DNA from: JAATGI01 sp036510675
GTDB lineage: Bacteria > Pseudomonadota > Alphaproteobacteria > ATCC43930 > CGMCC-115725
Assembly: GCA_036510675.1 (NCBI GenBank)
Contig: DATCDN010000102.1
Location: 1-64,000 of the forward strand
Direction: 5' to 3'
DNA: 64,000 nucleotides
The notes under the pieces were generated by a model. The model saw only the letters and a list, made by a program, of their open reading frames with translations, searched no databases and was not told the origin of the DNA. The translations under genes were made by a program, and so were the position numbers. Shown piece after piece: positions 8,740 to 16,802 of the stretch. Position 1 is the stretch's first letter. Each line of letters opens with the position of its first letter.

Positions 8740-10508
8740 CCGGCGACGCTCCCGAGATAGGCTTCCTGGACGCGCGGATCGCGGCGGATCGCGGCGGGAA
8801 CGCCCTCGCACAGCTTGGCGCCGAAATCCATCACCACGCTGCGGTCCACCAGCCCCATGACGAATTCCATATCGTGCTCGACCAGAAGGATGGTCAGCCC
8901 CTCGCCGCGCAACGTGTCGAGCAATTGCGCCAGCGCCGCCTTCTCAAGACGGCGCAGCCCGGCCGCCGGCTCGTCCAGCACCAGCAGCAGCGGATCGGCG
9001 GCGAGTGCGCGGGCAATCTCCAACAGGCGCTGATTGCCCAGCGGCAGGCCGCCGGCGAGATCGAACGCCCGCTCCGCCAGGCCGACGCGGCGCAACTGGC
9101 GCATCGCCTCGAACCGGGCGCGCGCCTCCTCGCGCCGATCCAACAGCAAGGCGCCCGCGAAGAAACCCGACCGGGTGCGGGCATAGGTTCCGAGCAGCAC
9201 ATTGTCGAGTAGCGACATGGTGGGCCGCAGCTTCACATGCTGAAACGTCCGCGCGATGCCGGCGCGCGCGATGCGGCGCTGGGCGCGGCGGGTGATGTCG
9301 GCGCCGCCGAAGAGAATGCGGCCGGAATCGACACGCAGCACCCCGGTGATGAGGTTGAACATGGTGGTCTTGCCGGCGCCATTGGGGCCGATCAAACCCA
9401 ATATCTCGCCGGCGCGAAGCTCGAAGCCGACATCGTTGACGGCGACGAGGCCGCCGAACCGGCGCGACAACCCTTCGACGATCAGCACCGGCTCGCCCTT
9501 GGCGGGCTGGCGCCGACACGGCAAGGGCGGCGCGTCAACCACCGGCGACGGCGTCACGCGCGGCAGATAGCGCAGCACATAGGGCACGATGCCGGCCCGC
9601 GCGCGCTGCAGCAGCAGGATGAACAGCACCGAGAACACCACGATTTCGAGCTGTCCCGCGGCACCCGGCGCGACCAGCGGCAGATAGTCCTGAATGCTGT
9701 TGCGCAGCAGCGTCACAATGGCGGCGCCGACCACCGCGCCCGACAAATGGCCGATGCCGCCGACCATCGCCATCATCAGGTAATAGATGCCGGCCGTGAC
9801 ATCGAAGGGCGATGGGCTGACGAACCGAGTCATGTGCGCCATCAGCCAGCCAGATATCGCCGACAGCAGCGCCGACAGCACGAAGGTCACGAGCTTGACG
9901 CGGAAGCCGTCGATGCCGAGGCTTTCCACCAGCACGCGGCCGCCGCGCAACGCGCGGATGGCACGCCCCTGTCGCGCATGCAGCAGATTGGCGCTGAGGA
10001 TCAGTGACAGAATCAGCAACGCCCAGATCAGATAGAAAATCTGTGCGCTGTCGCGCAAGGCGAGCGGCCCGATCGAAATCGGCGGCAGATTGGCGATGCC
10101 GGTGAAATGGCCAAGCCCTTCGATATTGCCGAAGAGGAAATAAATCGCGAGGCCCCAGGCGATGGTGCTGAGCGAGAGGAAATGGCCCCGGAGCCGCAGC
10201 GTCACCGCGCCCAGCACCGCCGCGACCAATCCGGTCAACGCCAGCGCGAGTAATAGGCCGCTCCATGGCGACCAGCCCGCGACGGTGGTCGCCCAGGCGG
10301 TGCTGTAGGCGCCGATGCCGACGAACGCCGCCTGACCGAACGACAGCATGCCGCCGACCCCGGTCAGCAGCACCAGCCCCAACGCCGCCAACGCGTAGAC
10401 GCCGATGAAGTTCAGCAGCGTCACGCTGAACGGGCTGATGAAGGCCGGCGCCAGCGCCAGCAGCGCAACGGCGCCGAGGCCGACAAGACGCAGCCGCGCG
10501 GCGGTCAT
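8736..10508 (-). CDS. branched-chain-type ABC importer, fused permease-ATPase (LivM-LivG)
   Basis: A 590-aa fusion. Residues ~1-320 are a hydrophobic LivM-type permease with the EAA-like segment GRAIRALRGGRVLVESLGID. Residues ~350-590 are a LivG-type ATPase with GPNGAGKT near 372, the GIARTFQHVKL segment and Walker B LLLVLDEP. The signature region reads LAGGLPLGNQRLLEIARAL: LPLGNQR stands where LivG proteins usually have LSYGQQR, a mild deviation. The start ATG overlaps the livH stop (ATGA), and the C-terminal TGA overlaps livF in the same way. It provides one membrane half and one ATPase half of the importer. LivM-LivG fusions are known, so this is uncommon but not new. Confidence 0.9.
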   Translation of the reverse strand: MTAARLRLVGLGAVALLALAPAFISPFSVTLLNFIGVYALAALGLVLLTGVGGMLSFGQAAFVGIGAYSTAWATTVAGWSPWSGLLLALALTGLVAAVLGAVTLRLRGHFLSLSTIAWGLAIYFLFGNIEGLGHFTGIANLPPISIGPLALRDSAQIFYLIWALLILSLILSANLLHARQGRAIRALRGGRVLVESLGIDGFRVKLVTFVLSALLSAISGWLMAHMTRFVSPSPFDVTAGIYYLMMAMVGGIGHLSGAVVGAAIVTLLRNSIQDYLPLVAPGAAGQLEIVVFSVLFILLLQRARAGIVPYVLRYLPRVTPSPVVDAPPLPCRRQPAKGEPVLIVEGLSRRFGGLVAVNDVGFELRAGEILGLIGPNGAGKTTMFNLITGVLRVDSGRILFGGADITRRAQRRIARAGIARTFQHVKLRPTMSLLDNVLLGTYARTRSGFFAGALLLDRREEARARFEAMRQLRRVGLAERAFDLAGGLPLGNQRLLEIARALAADPLLLVLDEPAAGLRRLEKAALAQLLDTLRGEGLTILLVEHDMEFVMGLVDRSVVMDFGAKLCEGVPAAIRRDPRVQEAYLGSVAG

Positions 10509-11551
10509 TCCTCGGACTCGTCCTCGTCGAGATGGAGGAAGCTCAAGGAGCGCCACAGCAGCACGGGGATCAGGATGCCGAAGACCACGACTTCCTTGAA
10601 CGAGCTGTCCCAGAACGAGGCGAAGCTTTCGAGGAGGCCGACGAACAGCGCGCCCGCGGCCGTGATCGGATAGCTGGCCATCGCGCCGATGATGGCGCCG
10701 ACAAAGGCTTTGAGCCCGATCAGGAAGCCGCTGTCATAGAAGATCGTCGTCACCGGCGCGATCAGCACGCCGGAGATGCCGGCCAGCAGTGAGGCCAGCA
10801 GATAGGCGATGGTGCCGGTCGTCGCGGGGCGGATGCCCATCAGCCGCGCGCCGGTGCGGTTGACCGCGGTGGCGCGCAGCGCCTTGCCGGCGAGGGTGAA
10901 TTCGAAGAACAGGAACAGCAGGCCGCTGAACACGATGGACGCGCCGACGATCAGCAGGGTTTGTGCCGACACGGTAACGCCGCCGATGGTGAACATCGCA
11001 TCGGTCAGCGGCTGGGTGCGCACGCCCTCCGGCCCAAAGAACAAGAGGCCCAGCCCGACCAGGGCGAAATGCAGCGCCACCGCGACCGTGAGCAACAGCA
11101 ACACCGAGGCGTCGGCGATCGGCCGGAACACGATGCGATCGAGCAGCGGCGCGATCGGCATGATCAGCGCCAGCGAGAGGACGATCCGCCCGGCCATGGT
11201 GACGTCAAGGCCGGTGGCGAGCCATACCGCGCCGGCTGGCAGCAGCGGCAGGACCAGGAAGAACAGCAGCGCGCGCGGAATCCGATGAAAGTCGCGCGCC
11301 CGCAGAATCGACCCTAGCTCCAGCAGCATCGCCAGAATCGCGAGCCCGACGACCAGCCCGACCGTGCCAGGTATCTGTCCCGCCTCCAGCGCCGCCATGG
11401 TCAGGGCGGTGAAGGCGGCGATATCGCCGAACGGCACGAAAATGACGCGCGTCACGGCGAAGATCAGGACGAAGCCCAGCCCGATCAGCACATAAATCGC
11501 GCCGGTCGCGATGCCATCCATCGCCAGGATGGCCGCGATCTGGGTATCCAT
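10505..11551 (-). CDS. branched-chain-type ABC importer, permease (LivH-like)
   Basis: A 348-aa integral membrane protein with about eight or nine hydrophobic segments. It carries the LivH-family cytoplasmic loop GKALRATAVNRTGARLMGI and ends in the acidic tail HLDEDESEE. It pairs with the LivM half of the downstream fusion to form the membrane channel. Its stop overlaps the downstream start by four bases. An intergenic palindrome separates it from the upstream binding-protein gene, which may set their relative expression. Confidence 0.9.
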   Translation of the reverse strand: MDTQIAAILAMDGIATGAIYVLIGLGFVLIFAVTRVIFVPFGDIAAFTALTMAALEAGQIPGTVGLVVGLAILAMLLELGSILRARDFHRIPRALLFFLVLPLLPAGAVWLATGLDVTMAGRIVLSLALIMPIAPLLDRIVFRPIADASVLLLLTVAVALHFALVGLGLLFFGPEGVRTQPLTDAMFTIGGVTVSAQTLLIVGASIVFSGLLFLFFEFTLAGKALRATAVNRTGARLMGIRPATTGTIAYLLASLLAGISGVLIAPVTTIFYDSGFLIGLKAFVGAIIGAMASYPITAAGALFVGLLESFASFWDSSFKEVVVFGILIPVLLWRSLSFLHLDEDESEE

Positions 11552-11589
11552 GGTTTATGCCGGTTCGCGATAATGTCGCGGCGACGGAG

Positions 11590-11695
11590 CGGCCCCCCTC
11601 ACCCCACCCTCTCTCCCCATTGGGGGGAGAGGGATACAGAGGCTTAGCGAGGCGGAGCCGAGCTTAGCCGCGGTTGGGTGAGGGGGGCTGCCGCG
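11590..11695. repeat. intergenic palindromic element within the importer operon
   Basis: A left end CCCCCCTCACCCCACCCTCTC is mirrored by a right end GGTTGGGTGAGGGGGG. Internally CTCTCCCC-ATT-GGGGGGAGAG forms a strong hairpin, and a GCTTAGC / CGGAGCCGAGCTTAGCCG pair lies between. It sits between the binding-protein gene and livH, all on the minus strand. It probably folds in mRNA and may attenuate or stabilise the upstream message. It shares words with the element at 4441. Confidence 0.7.
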
Positions 11696-11717
11696 CATGC
11701 GTATCTTCAGACAATTC

Positions 11718-12866
11718 TCACGGCGCGTATTGCCACTTCCCCTTCACCAGCCGAACCAGAATAAGGCCGCGCTGATCGGAGCAGAAGACCTTACCGGGAT
11801 GGCAATTATAGATGCCGTTGGTGCCGTCGAGATCCCTGGTGGCGAAGATCGCATCCTTCAGCGCGGCGCGGAACGCGGGCGTGCCGGGCTGTGCCTTCTC
11901 CAGCGCGTGCTTGGCGGCATCGACAAACAGCAGCCACGCATCGAAAGCATAGGGCGAGAACGCGTCGGTGCTGGCCTTGCCGGTGGCCTTTTGATAGGCG
12001 GCCCGGAACGCCAGTGAAATCTTCTTGGCATAATGCGTGTCGGGCAATTGCTCGGCGACCAGGACCGGACCGCCGGAAACCAGGATGCCCTCGGCCGCCT
12101 TGCCGCCGACGCGGATGAAATCGGCGTTCAGCAGCGCCGGCGTGCCATAGAACTTGCCCTTATAGCCAAGCTGGGTCAGCGCCAGGATCGGCAGCGCGCC
12201 CTGCGTCCCGGACCCGCCGATCAGCACCGCATCGGGCCGCGCGGCCAGTATCTTCACCGCCTGTCCGGTCACCGACGTGTCGGTGCGGGCATAGCGCTCG
12301 GTCGCGACGAGCTTGATCCGGCCGGCATCCGCGGCCTTTTTCGCGCCGCTATAGACGAGATCGCCCCAGGCATCGGAGAAGCCGATGAAGCCGACCGTCT
12401 TCACGCCATCGTGCACCATGCGATCGACCGGCACGCTGACCATGAAGGGCGGCGGCTGCACGATGGAAATCGCCCACGCGGCGCCGCCGGGCGGCGCCTT
12501 GATCGGCGACACCGAAATCATCGGCACCTTGAGCTCGTCCGCCACCGCCACCATCGCGATCGAGGATGGCGTCGTCGCCGTGCCGATCAGAATATCGACC
12601 TTGTCTTCCTCGATCAGCTTGCGGGCATCGCGGGTCGCGGTCGAGGGATCGGAGCCGTCATCGAGCCGGATCAGCTTGATCTTCTGGCCTCCGACGCTGC
12701 CGACATATTCATCGGCGGCGTCGATGCCCTTGCCATAGGGAATGCCGATCGACGAGCCGGGGCCGCTGAGCGAGGTGACGAACCCGACCGTGATGTCGGC
12801 CCGCGCCGTCCCCGCCATCATCGCGACACCGGCGGCCATCGCCGCCACCATCACCATCATTCTCAT
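11718..12866 (-). CDS. branched-chain-type ABC importer, periplasmic binding protein (LivK-like)
   Basis: A 382-aa protein with a cleavable signal peptide (MRMMVMVAAMAAGVAMMAG, probable cleavage after TARA) and a type I periplasmic-binding fold starting DITVGFVTSLSGPGSSIG. I prefer the ATG at 12866 because GGGAG lies eight bases upstream. An ATG at 12881 would add five residues. It captures ligand for the LivH/LivMG/LivF complex. Because the operon continues into a Rieske oxygenase and an esterase, the ligand is more likely an aromatic acid than leucine (inference). Confidence 0.9.
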   Translation of the reverse strand: MRMMVMVAAMAAGVAMMAGTARADITVGFVTSLSGPGSSIGIPYGKGIDAADEYVGSVGGQKIKLIRLDDGSDPSTATRDARKLIEEDKVDILIGTATTPSSIAMVAVADELKVPMISVSPIKAPPGGAAWAISIVQPPPFMVSVPVDRMVHDGVKTVGFIGFSDAWGDLVYSGAKKAADAGRIKLVATERYARTDTSVTGQAVKILAARPDAVLIGGSGTQGALPILALTQLGYKGKFYGTPALLNADFIRVGGKAAEGILVSGGPVLVAEQLPDTHYAKKISLAFRAAYQKATGKASTDAFSPYAFDAWLLFVDAAKHALEKAQPGTPAFRAALKDAIFATRDLDGTNGIYNCHPGKVFCSDQRGLILVRLVKGKWQYAP

Positions 12867-12895
12867 CACGCTCTCCCTCATCTTTTCTCGTTGCC

Positions 12896-13684
12896 TTAAT
12901 CACCACGCAAGCCGCGCGCCACGAAGCCGCGAAAATCGGCGATTGCGCGCGGCGGCGCAAGGGCGAAGCTAGGGCCGCGGCTCGGCTCGACGCCGTTCAA
13001 TCGGTGCAGCGCCACCGCCATCTCGGCGGCCTTCAGCGCCACCGCGGCGCAATTCACGACCGGCGCGTGGCCGACGGTCAGCCCCCGCTCACGCGCCAGC
13101 AACAAGCCGGGCAGCACCCCCGCCGGCACCACGACATCGGCGCCCTGCGCCACCAGCGGCCGGGCGCAGGTGATGAAGGTTTCCAGCATCCGCGCGACGG
13201 CAACAGCGTCGCCGGCGAAGGCGGCGGCGAAATCCTCCGGCACCACGCCCAGCCCGGCAATACCGACGATACGATGGCCCAGGCCATAGCGTTCCGCCTG
13301 CTCGTGATGCCAGACCTCGAATACCGGGTCGATCGAGACAAGGCCGATGCGGCGGCCAAGCTGCGCCGCGAAATGCAACGTCGCCTCGCCGGTGCCGACG
13401 ACCGGAATGCGCACGGCCGACCGCGCCTCATAGAGGCCGGGATCCTGGAAATGCCCCATGACGAACCCGTCATAGTCCCGCGCCTCGGCGTCGAGCGCGG
13501 CATCGACCGCCTGAATGGCACAGCGAAATTCGGTGAGGCGGCCGAAATCGCGATCGGGCGGCGACATGCCGCGGACATCGACCTGCGTTCCCGGCGCGGC
13601 GATGTCGTTGAGATAGGTTCCGAGGCGCTCCAGATAGGCGGCGTTCTGCGTCGCATCGACGAAGCTCTGCCACAGGAGCCGCAT
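12896..13684 (-). CDS. aspartate/glutamate (hydantoin) racemase-fold protein lacking both catalytic cysteines
   Basis: A 262-aa protein with the two-lobed Asp/Glu/hydantoin racemase fold. The first conserved lobe motif reads GHFQDPGLYEAR where hydantoin racemases have a cysteine (A-C-F-x-D-P): here His78. The second reads GADVVVPAGVLPG where the catalytic cysteine is expected: here Gly189. C172 and C55 are elsewhere. A two-base racemisation mechanism is therefore unlikely. Other members of this superfamily act as isomerases, decarboxylases or lyases. It is the first gene of the minus-strand importer operon, 29 bp before the binding-protein start. A shared operator-like site lies 33 bp upstream. 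Confidence 0.75.
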   Translation of the reverse strand: MRLLWQSFVDATQNAAYLERLGTYLNDIAAPGTQVDVRGMSPPDRDFGRLTEFRCAIQAVDAALDAEARDYDGFVMGHFQDPGLYEARSAVRIPVVGTGEATLHFAAQLGRRIGLVSIDPVFEVWHHEQAERYGLGHRIVGIAGLGVVPEDFAAAFAGDAVAVARMLETFITCARPLVAQGADVVVPAGVLPGLLLARERGLTVGHAPVVNCAAVALKAAEMAVALHRLNGVEPSRGPSFALAPPRAIADFRGFVARGLRGD

Positions 13685-13716
13685 GGGCGTCCGTCCCTTC
13701 TGATTCGCCGCCGGAA

Positions 13717-13734
13717 TGTTTCAAGCCTAAAGTT
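13717..13734 (-). promoter_or_regulatory. operator-like motif, site 2 (racemase-like side of divergent promoter)
   Basis: TGTTTCA AGCC TAAAGTT on the + strand, 33 bp before the racemase-like start. It lies in the 155-bp divergent region that also drives the Rieske operon at 13840, and follows the 7-4-7 layout with core TTTCA-N4-TAAA. Confidence 0.5.
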
Positions 13735-13786
13735 TATCGAAAGGCCGAGTCAAGAATATCACGCGCGTAAAATTGACAGGCGGAAA

Positions 13787-13804
13787 GCTTTGAACCTTAA
13801 ATGG
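13787..13804 (+). promoter_or_regulatory. operator-like motif, site 3 (Rieske-operon side of divergent promoter)
   Basis: GCTTTGA ACCT TAAATGG, 36 bp before the ATG at 13840. The core is TTTGA-N4-TAAA and the outer bases are degenerate. Centre-to-centre distance from site 2 is 70 bp, close to seven helical turns, which would place both sites on one face of the DNA. Confidence 0.4.
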
Positions 13805-13839
13805 ATTCCGCCTTCGCCGGAGCGGCTGTTGGAGCGAGC

Positions 13840-15150
13840 ATGAGCAAATATCGCGGGAACAGGCAGGCGGTCGCCGCGCTGGTGCGCGAGACCGAGGTGC
13901 ACCGCGACCTCTATATCGACCCCGAGCTGTTCGCGCTGGAGATGGAGCATCTCTTCCGCAATACCTGGAACTATGTCGGCCATGACAGCCAGGTGCCCAA
14001 CGAAGGCGATTATTTCGGGACCGACATCGCCGGCCAGCCGCTGATGATGGTGCGCGGCGGCGACAGCGTCCGCGTTTTCTATAATCGCTGCTCCCATAAG
14101 GGCACGCGCCTGACCGCCGAGACCCGCGGCAATGCCGGCAAGTTCTTTCGCTGCCCCTATCATTCCTGGACCTTCCGCACCGATGGCAGCCTGCTCGCGG
14201 TGCCGTTGCGCGGCGAGTATGAGAATACCGGGTTCGAGAACAGCATCGCCGCGCGGGGTCTGACCCCGGTCGCGCATGTCCATAATTATCGCGGCTTCGT
14301 CTTTGCTAAGCTCGGCGCGGCCGGCGCCGGCTTCGAGGAATTTTTCGGCGCCTCACTATCCAGCCTCGACAATATGATCGACCGCTCGCCGGCCGGGCGG
14401 CTCGAAGTGGCCGGCGGCGTCCTGCGCTATCTGCACAATTGCAATTGGAAGATGCTGGTCGAGAACCAGACCGACACCATGCATCCGATGATCGTGCATG
14501 AGAGCTCGGCCGGCACCGCCGTCAATGTCTGGAAGAACGCGCCGCCCGGTACGCCCAAACCGATGGCGGTGGAGATCTACGCGCCGTTCATGAGCTCCTA
14601 TGAGTTCTTCCAGAAGATGGGCATTCGCGTGTGGCGCAACGGCCACGGCCATACCGGCGTCGCGCATTCGATCCACAGCGATTATTCCGCGATCCCGGGC
14701 TATGAAGACCAGATGGTGGCGGCCTATGGCGCGGAGCGCGCCCACGCCATTCTCGGCGAGAACCGGCACAACACGGTCTATTATCCCAATATCATGATCA
14801 AGGGGCCGATCCAGCTCCTGCGCATCTTCAAGCCGTTGGCCGCCGACCGCACTCTCGTTGAAAGCTGGACCTTTCGCCTGGTCGATGCGCCGGACCTGCT
14901 GCTGGAGCGCACCTGCATGTATAACCGCCTGGTCAATGCGCCGACCTCGGTGGTCGGGCATGACGATCTGGAAATGTACCGCCGCCAGCAGGAAGGGCTG
15001 CATTGCGATGGCAATGAATGGGTCAATCTGCAACGGCTCTATTCACCCGACGAAGACCGCCGCAACGATCAGGTGGTCGCCGGCACGTCGGAGCAGTTGA
15101 TGCGTGACCATTTCCGCGCTTGGTCGCATTTCATGACCATGAGCATGTGA
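13840..15150 (+). CDS. aromatic-ring-hydroxylating dioxygenase, Rieske alpha subunit (second pair)
   Basis: A 436-aa catalytic subunit with Rieske ligands in NRCSHKG and CPYHSW and the mononuclear iron motif D-x2-H-x4-H in DTMHPMIVH. I use the ATG at 13840, preceded by GGAG with good spacing. An in-frame ATG at 13801 lies inside an operator-like sequence. Identical length and similar motifs show it is a paralog of the protein at 6611-7921, but the two have diverged clearly, so they probably act on different intermediates. It heads a seven-gene operon in which nearly all junctions overlap or abut. Confidence 0.92.
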   Translation: MSKYRGNRQAVAALVRETEVHRDLYIDPELFALEMEHLFRNTWNYVGHDSQVPNEGDYFGTDIAGQPLMMVRGGDSVRVFYNRCSHKGTRLTAETRGNAGKFFRCPYHSWTFRTDGSLLAVPLRGEYENTGFENSIAARGLTPVAHVHNYRGFVFAKLGAAGAGFEEFFGASLSSLDNMIDRSPAGRLEVAGGVLRYLHNCNWKMLVENQTDTMHPMIVHESSAGTAVNVWKNAPPGTPKPMAVEIYAPFMSSYEFFQKMGIRVWRNGHGHTGVAHSIHSDYSAIPGYEDQMVAAYGAERAHAILGENRHNTVYYPNIMIKGPIQLLRIFKPLAADRTLVESWTFRLVDAPDLLLERTCMYNRLVNAPTSVVGHDDLEMYRRQQEGLHCDGNEWVNLQRLYSPDEDRRNDQVVAGTSEQLMRDHFRAWSHFMTMSM

Positions 15151-15626
15151 TGCCGAGCGACCGGGACCTGATCGATTTCGTCGTCCATGAGTCCCGTCTG
15201 CTCGACGAGCAGCGCTTCGAGGACTGGCTCGATCTCTTCGCCGACGATGCGCATTACTGGATGCCGCTGGAATGGGGCCAGACCGATCCGCGCCTCACCA
15301 CCTCGTTGATGTACGAGGATCTGCTGCTGCTCAAAATCCGGGTCGAGCGATTGAAGGGCAATCGCACCTACAGCCAAAAGCCGAAAAGCCGCTGTCACCA
15401 TGTGCTGCAAGTGCCGCAGGTCGATGGCCGCGACGAGGCCGCGAATTCGTATCGCACCTGGACCGCGATGCATTATGTCGAGAGCCGGGGCGACGAGCAG
15501 ACGCTCTATGCCGCCTGGGCGACGCATCACCTCACCGCTATCGACGGCCGCCTCAAAATAAAATTGAAGCGCGTCGATCTGGTGAACAGCGAAGCGGCGT
15601 TCGGCAACATTCAATTGTTCATGTAG
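15150..15626 (+). CDS. aromatic-ring-hydroxylating dioxygenase, beta subunit (second pair)
   Basis: A 158-aa SnoaL-like beta subunit containing LFADDAHYWMPLEWG, LMYEDLLLLKIRVERL and the terminal KRVDLVNSEAAFG. The start ATG at 15150 overlaps the alpha stop as TGATG. Upstream in-frame sequence belongs to alpha. It should assemble with the preceding alpha subunit and be made in equal amounts through translational coupling. Confidence 0.9.
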   Translation: MPSDRDLIDFVVHESRLLDEQRFEDWLDLFADDAHYWMPLEWGQTDPRLTTSLMYEDLLLLKIRVERLKGNRTYSQKPKSRCHHVLQVPQVDGRDEAANSYRTWTAMHYVESRGDEQTLYAAWATHHLTAIDGRLKIKLKRVDLVNSEAAFGNIQLFM

Positions 15627-15631
15627 GACGC

Positions 15632-16798
15632 ATGGCTTCGTCCCGCATGCCCTATGACGGCGTTGTCGTCGCGGCCCCCGTCACCATCCCCTATCGGCGC
15701 TATTCGATTAACTCGGCGCATTGGTGGATTGGGCGCGCCGTGCGCGGCGTGCTGGACCGCACCGGCCTGCGCGCCGGCGATATCGACGGTCTGTCGGTGT
15801 CCAGCTTCACCATGGGGCCCGATACCGCGATCGGCCTGACCCAGCATTTCGGCCTCAGCCCGCGCTGGCTCGACCATATCCCGCTAGGCGGCGCCAGCGG
15901 CGTGGTGGCGCTCCGCCATGCCGCGCGCGCGGTGCAATGCGGCGACGCCGACTTCGTGGTGTGCGTTGCCGGCGACACCAATCAGGTGGATTCATTCCGC
16001 ACCATGCTCTCGACCTTTTCGCGCTTCGCCCAGGACGCGGTCTACCCCTATGGCTCCGGCGGACCGAATGCCAGCTTCGCCATGATCATGCGCAACTACA
16101 TGACGCGCTATGGCCCGACCCGCGAGGATTTCGGCAAGATCGCGGTGGCACAGCGCGCCAATGCTTTGTCGTTTCCGCATGCGCTGATGAAAAAGCCGCT
16201 GACCTTGGACGCCTACATGGCGGCGCGGCCGATCGCCGACCCGATCCATCTCTTCGATTGCGTCATGCCCTGCGCCGGTGCCGAGGCGTTTCTGGTGTGC
16301 CGCGAGGATGCCGCGCGCGACCTCGGCCTGCCGGCGGCGCGCCTTCTCGCCACCATCGAGCGGCACAATGCCTATGCCGACGACGCGATCCAAGAGCGCG
16401 GCGGCTGGGCGGTCGATATCGGCGAGCTTTACGCGATGGCCGGGATCACGCCGGACGCGGTGGATTTCCTCGAGACCTATGACGACTACCCGGTGATTTG
16501 CATGATGCAGATGGAAGATTTGGGCTTTTGCGCCAAGGGCGAGGGCGCCGCCTTCGTGCGCGGCCACACGCTGACCAACGACGGCAGCTTTCCGCACAAC
16601 ACGTCGGGCGGCCAGCTTTCGGTCGGCCAGGCCGGTTGCGCGGGCGGCTATCTCGGCCTGGTCGAGGCGGTGCGCCAGCTTACCGGCGCGGCGCTGGGCG
16701 CCGCCGTGCCGAACGCGCGGATCGGCCTGGTTTCCGGCTTCGGCATGATCACCTACGATCGCGGGTTGGCCAGCGGCGCGGCTTTATTGGCGGGATGA
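15632..16798 (+). CDS. thiolase-fold protein of the SCP2/Ltp2 group, no nucleophilic cysteine
   Basis: A 388-aa thiolase-superfamily protein. The loop that carries the nucleophilic Cys in true thiolases reads GGASGVVALRHA and has no Cys. The GHP histidine motif is replaced by GQAGCAGG after NTSGGQLS. From memory the family landmarks (DVDFLETYDDYP, MEDLGFCAKGEGAAF, NTSGGQL) resemble the steroid retro-aldolase Ltp2 more than beta-ketothiolases. Ltp2-type enzymes need a DUF35 partner, and the next gene encodes one. The start at 15632 is five bases after the beta stop. A role in retro-aldol or retro-Claisen shortening of a CoA-bound side chain is likely; the substrate is unknown. Confidence 0.85.
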   Translation: MASSRMPYDGVVVAAPVTIPYRRYSINSAHWWIGRAVRGVLDRTGLRAGDIDGLSVSSFTMGPDTAIGLTQHFGLSPRWLDHIPLGGASGVVALRHAARAVQCGDADFVVCVAGDTNQVDSFRTMLSTFSRFAQDAVYPYGSGGPNASFAMIMRNYMTRYGPTREDFGKIAVAQRANALSFPHALMKKPLTLDAYMAARPIADPIHLFDCVMPCAGAEAFLVCREDAARDLGLPAARLLATIERHNAYADDAIQERGGWAVDIGELYAMAGITPDAVDFLETYDDYPVICMMQMEDLGFCAKGEGAAFVRGHTLTNDGSFPHNTSGGQLSVGQAGCAGGYLGLVEAVRQLTGAALGAAVPNARIGLVSGFGMITYDRGLASGAALLAG

Positions 16799-16802
16799 AC
16801 GC

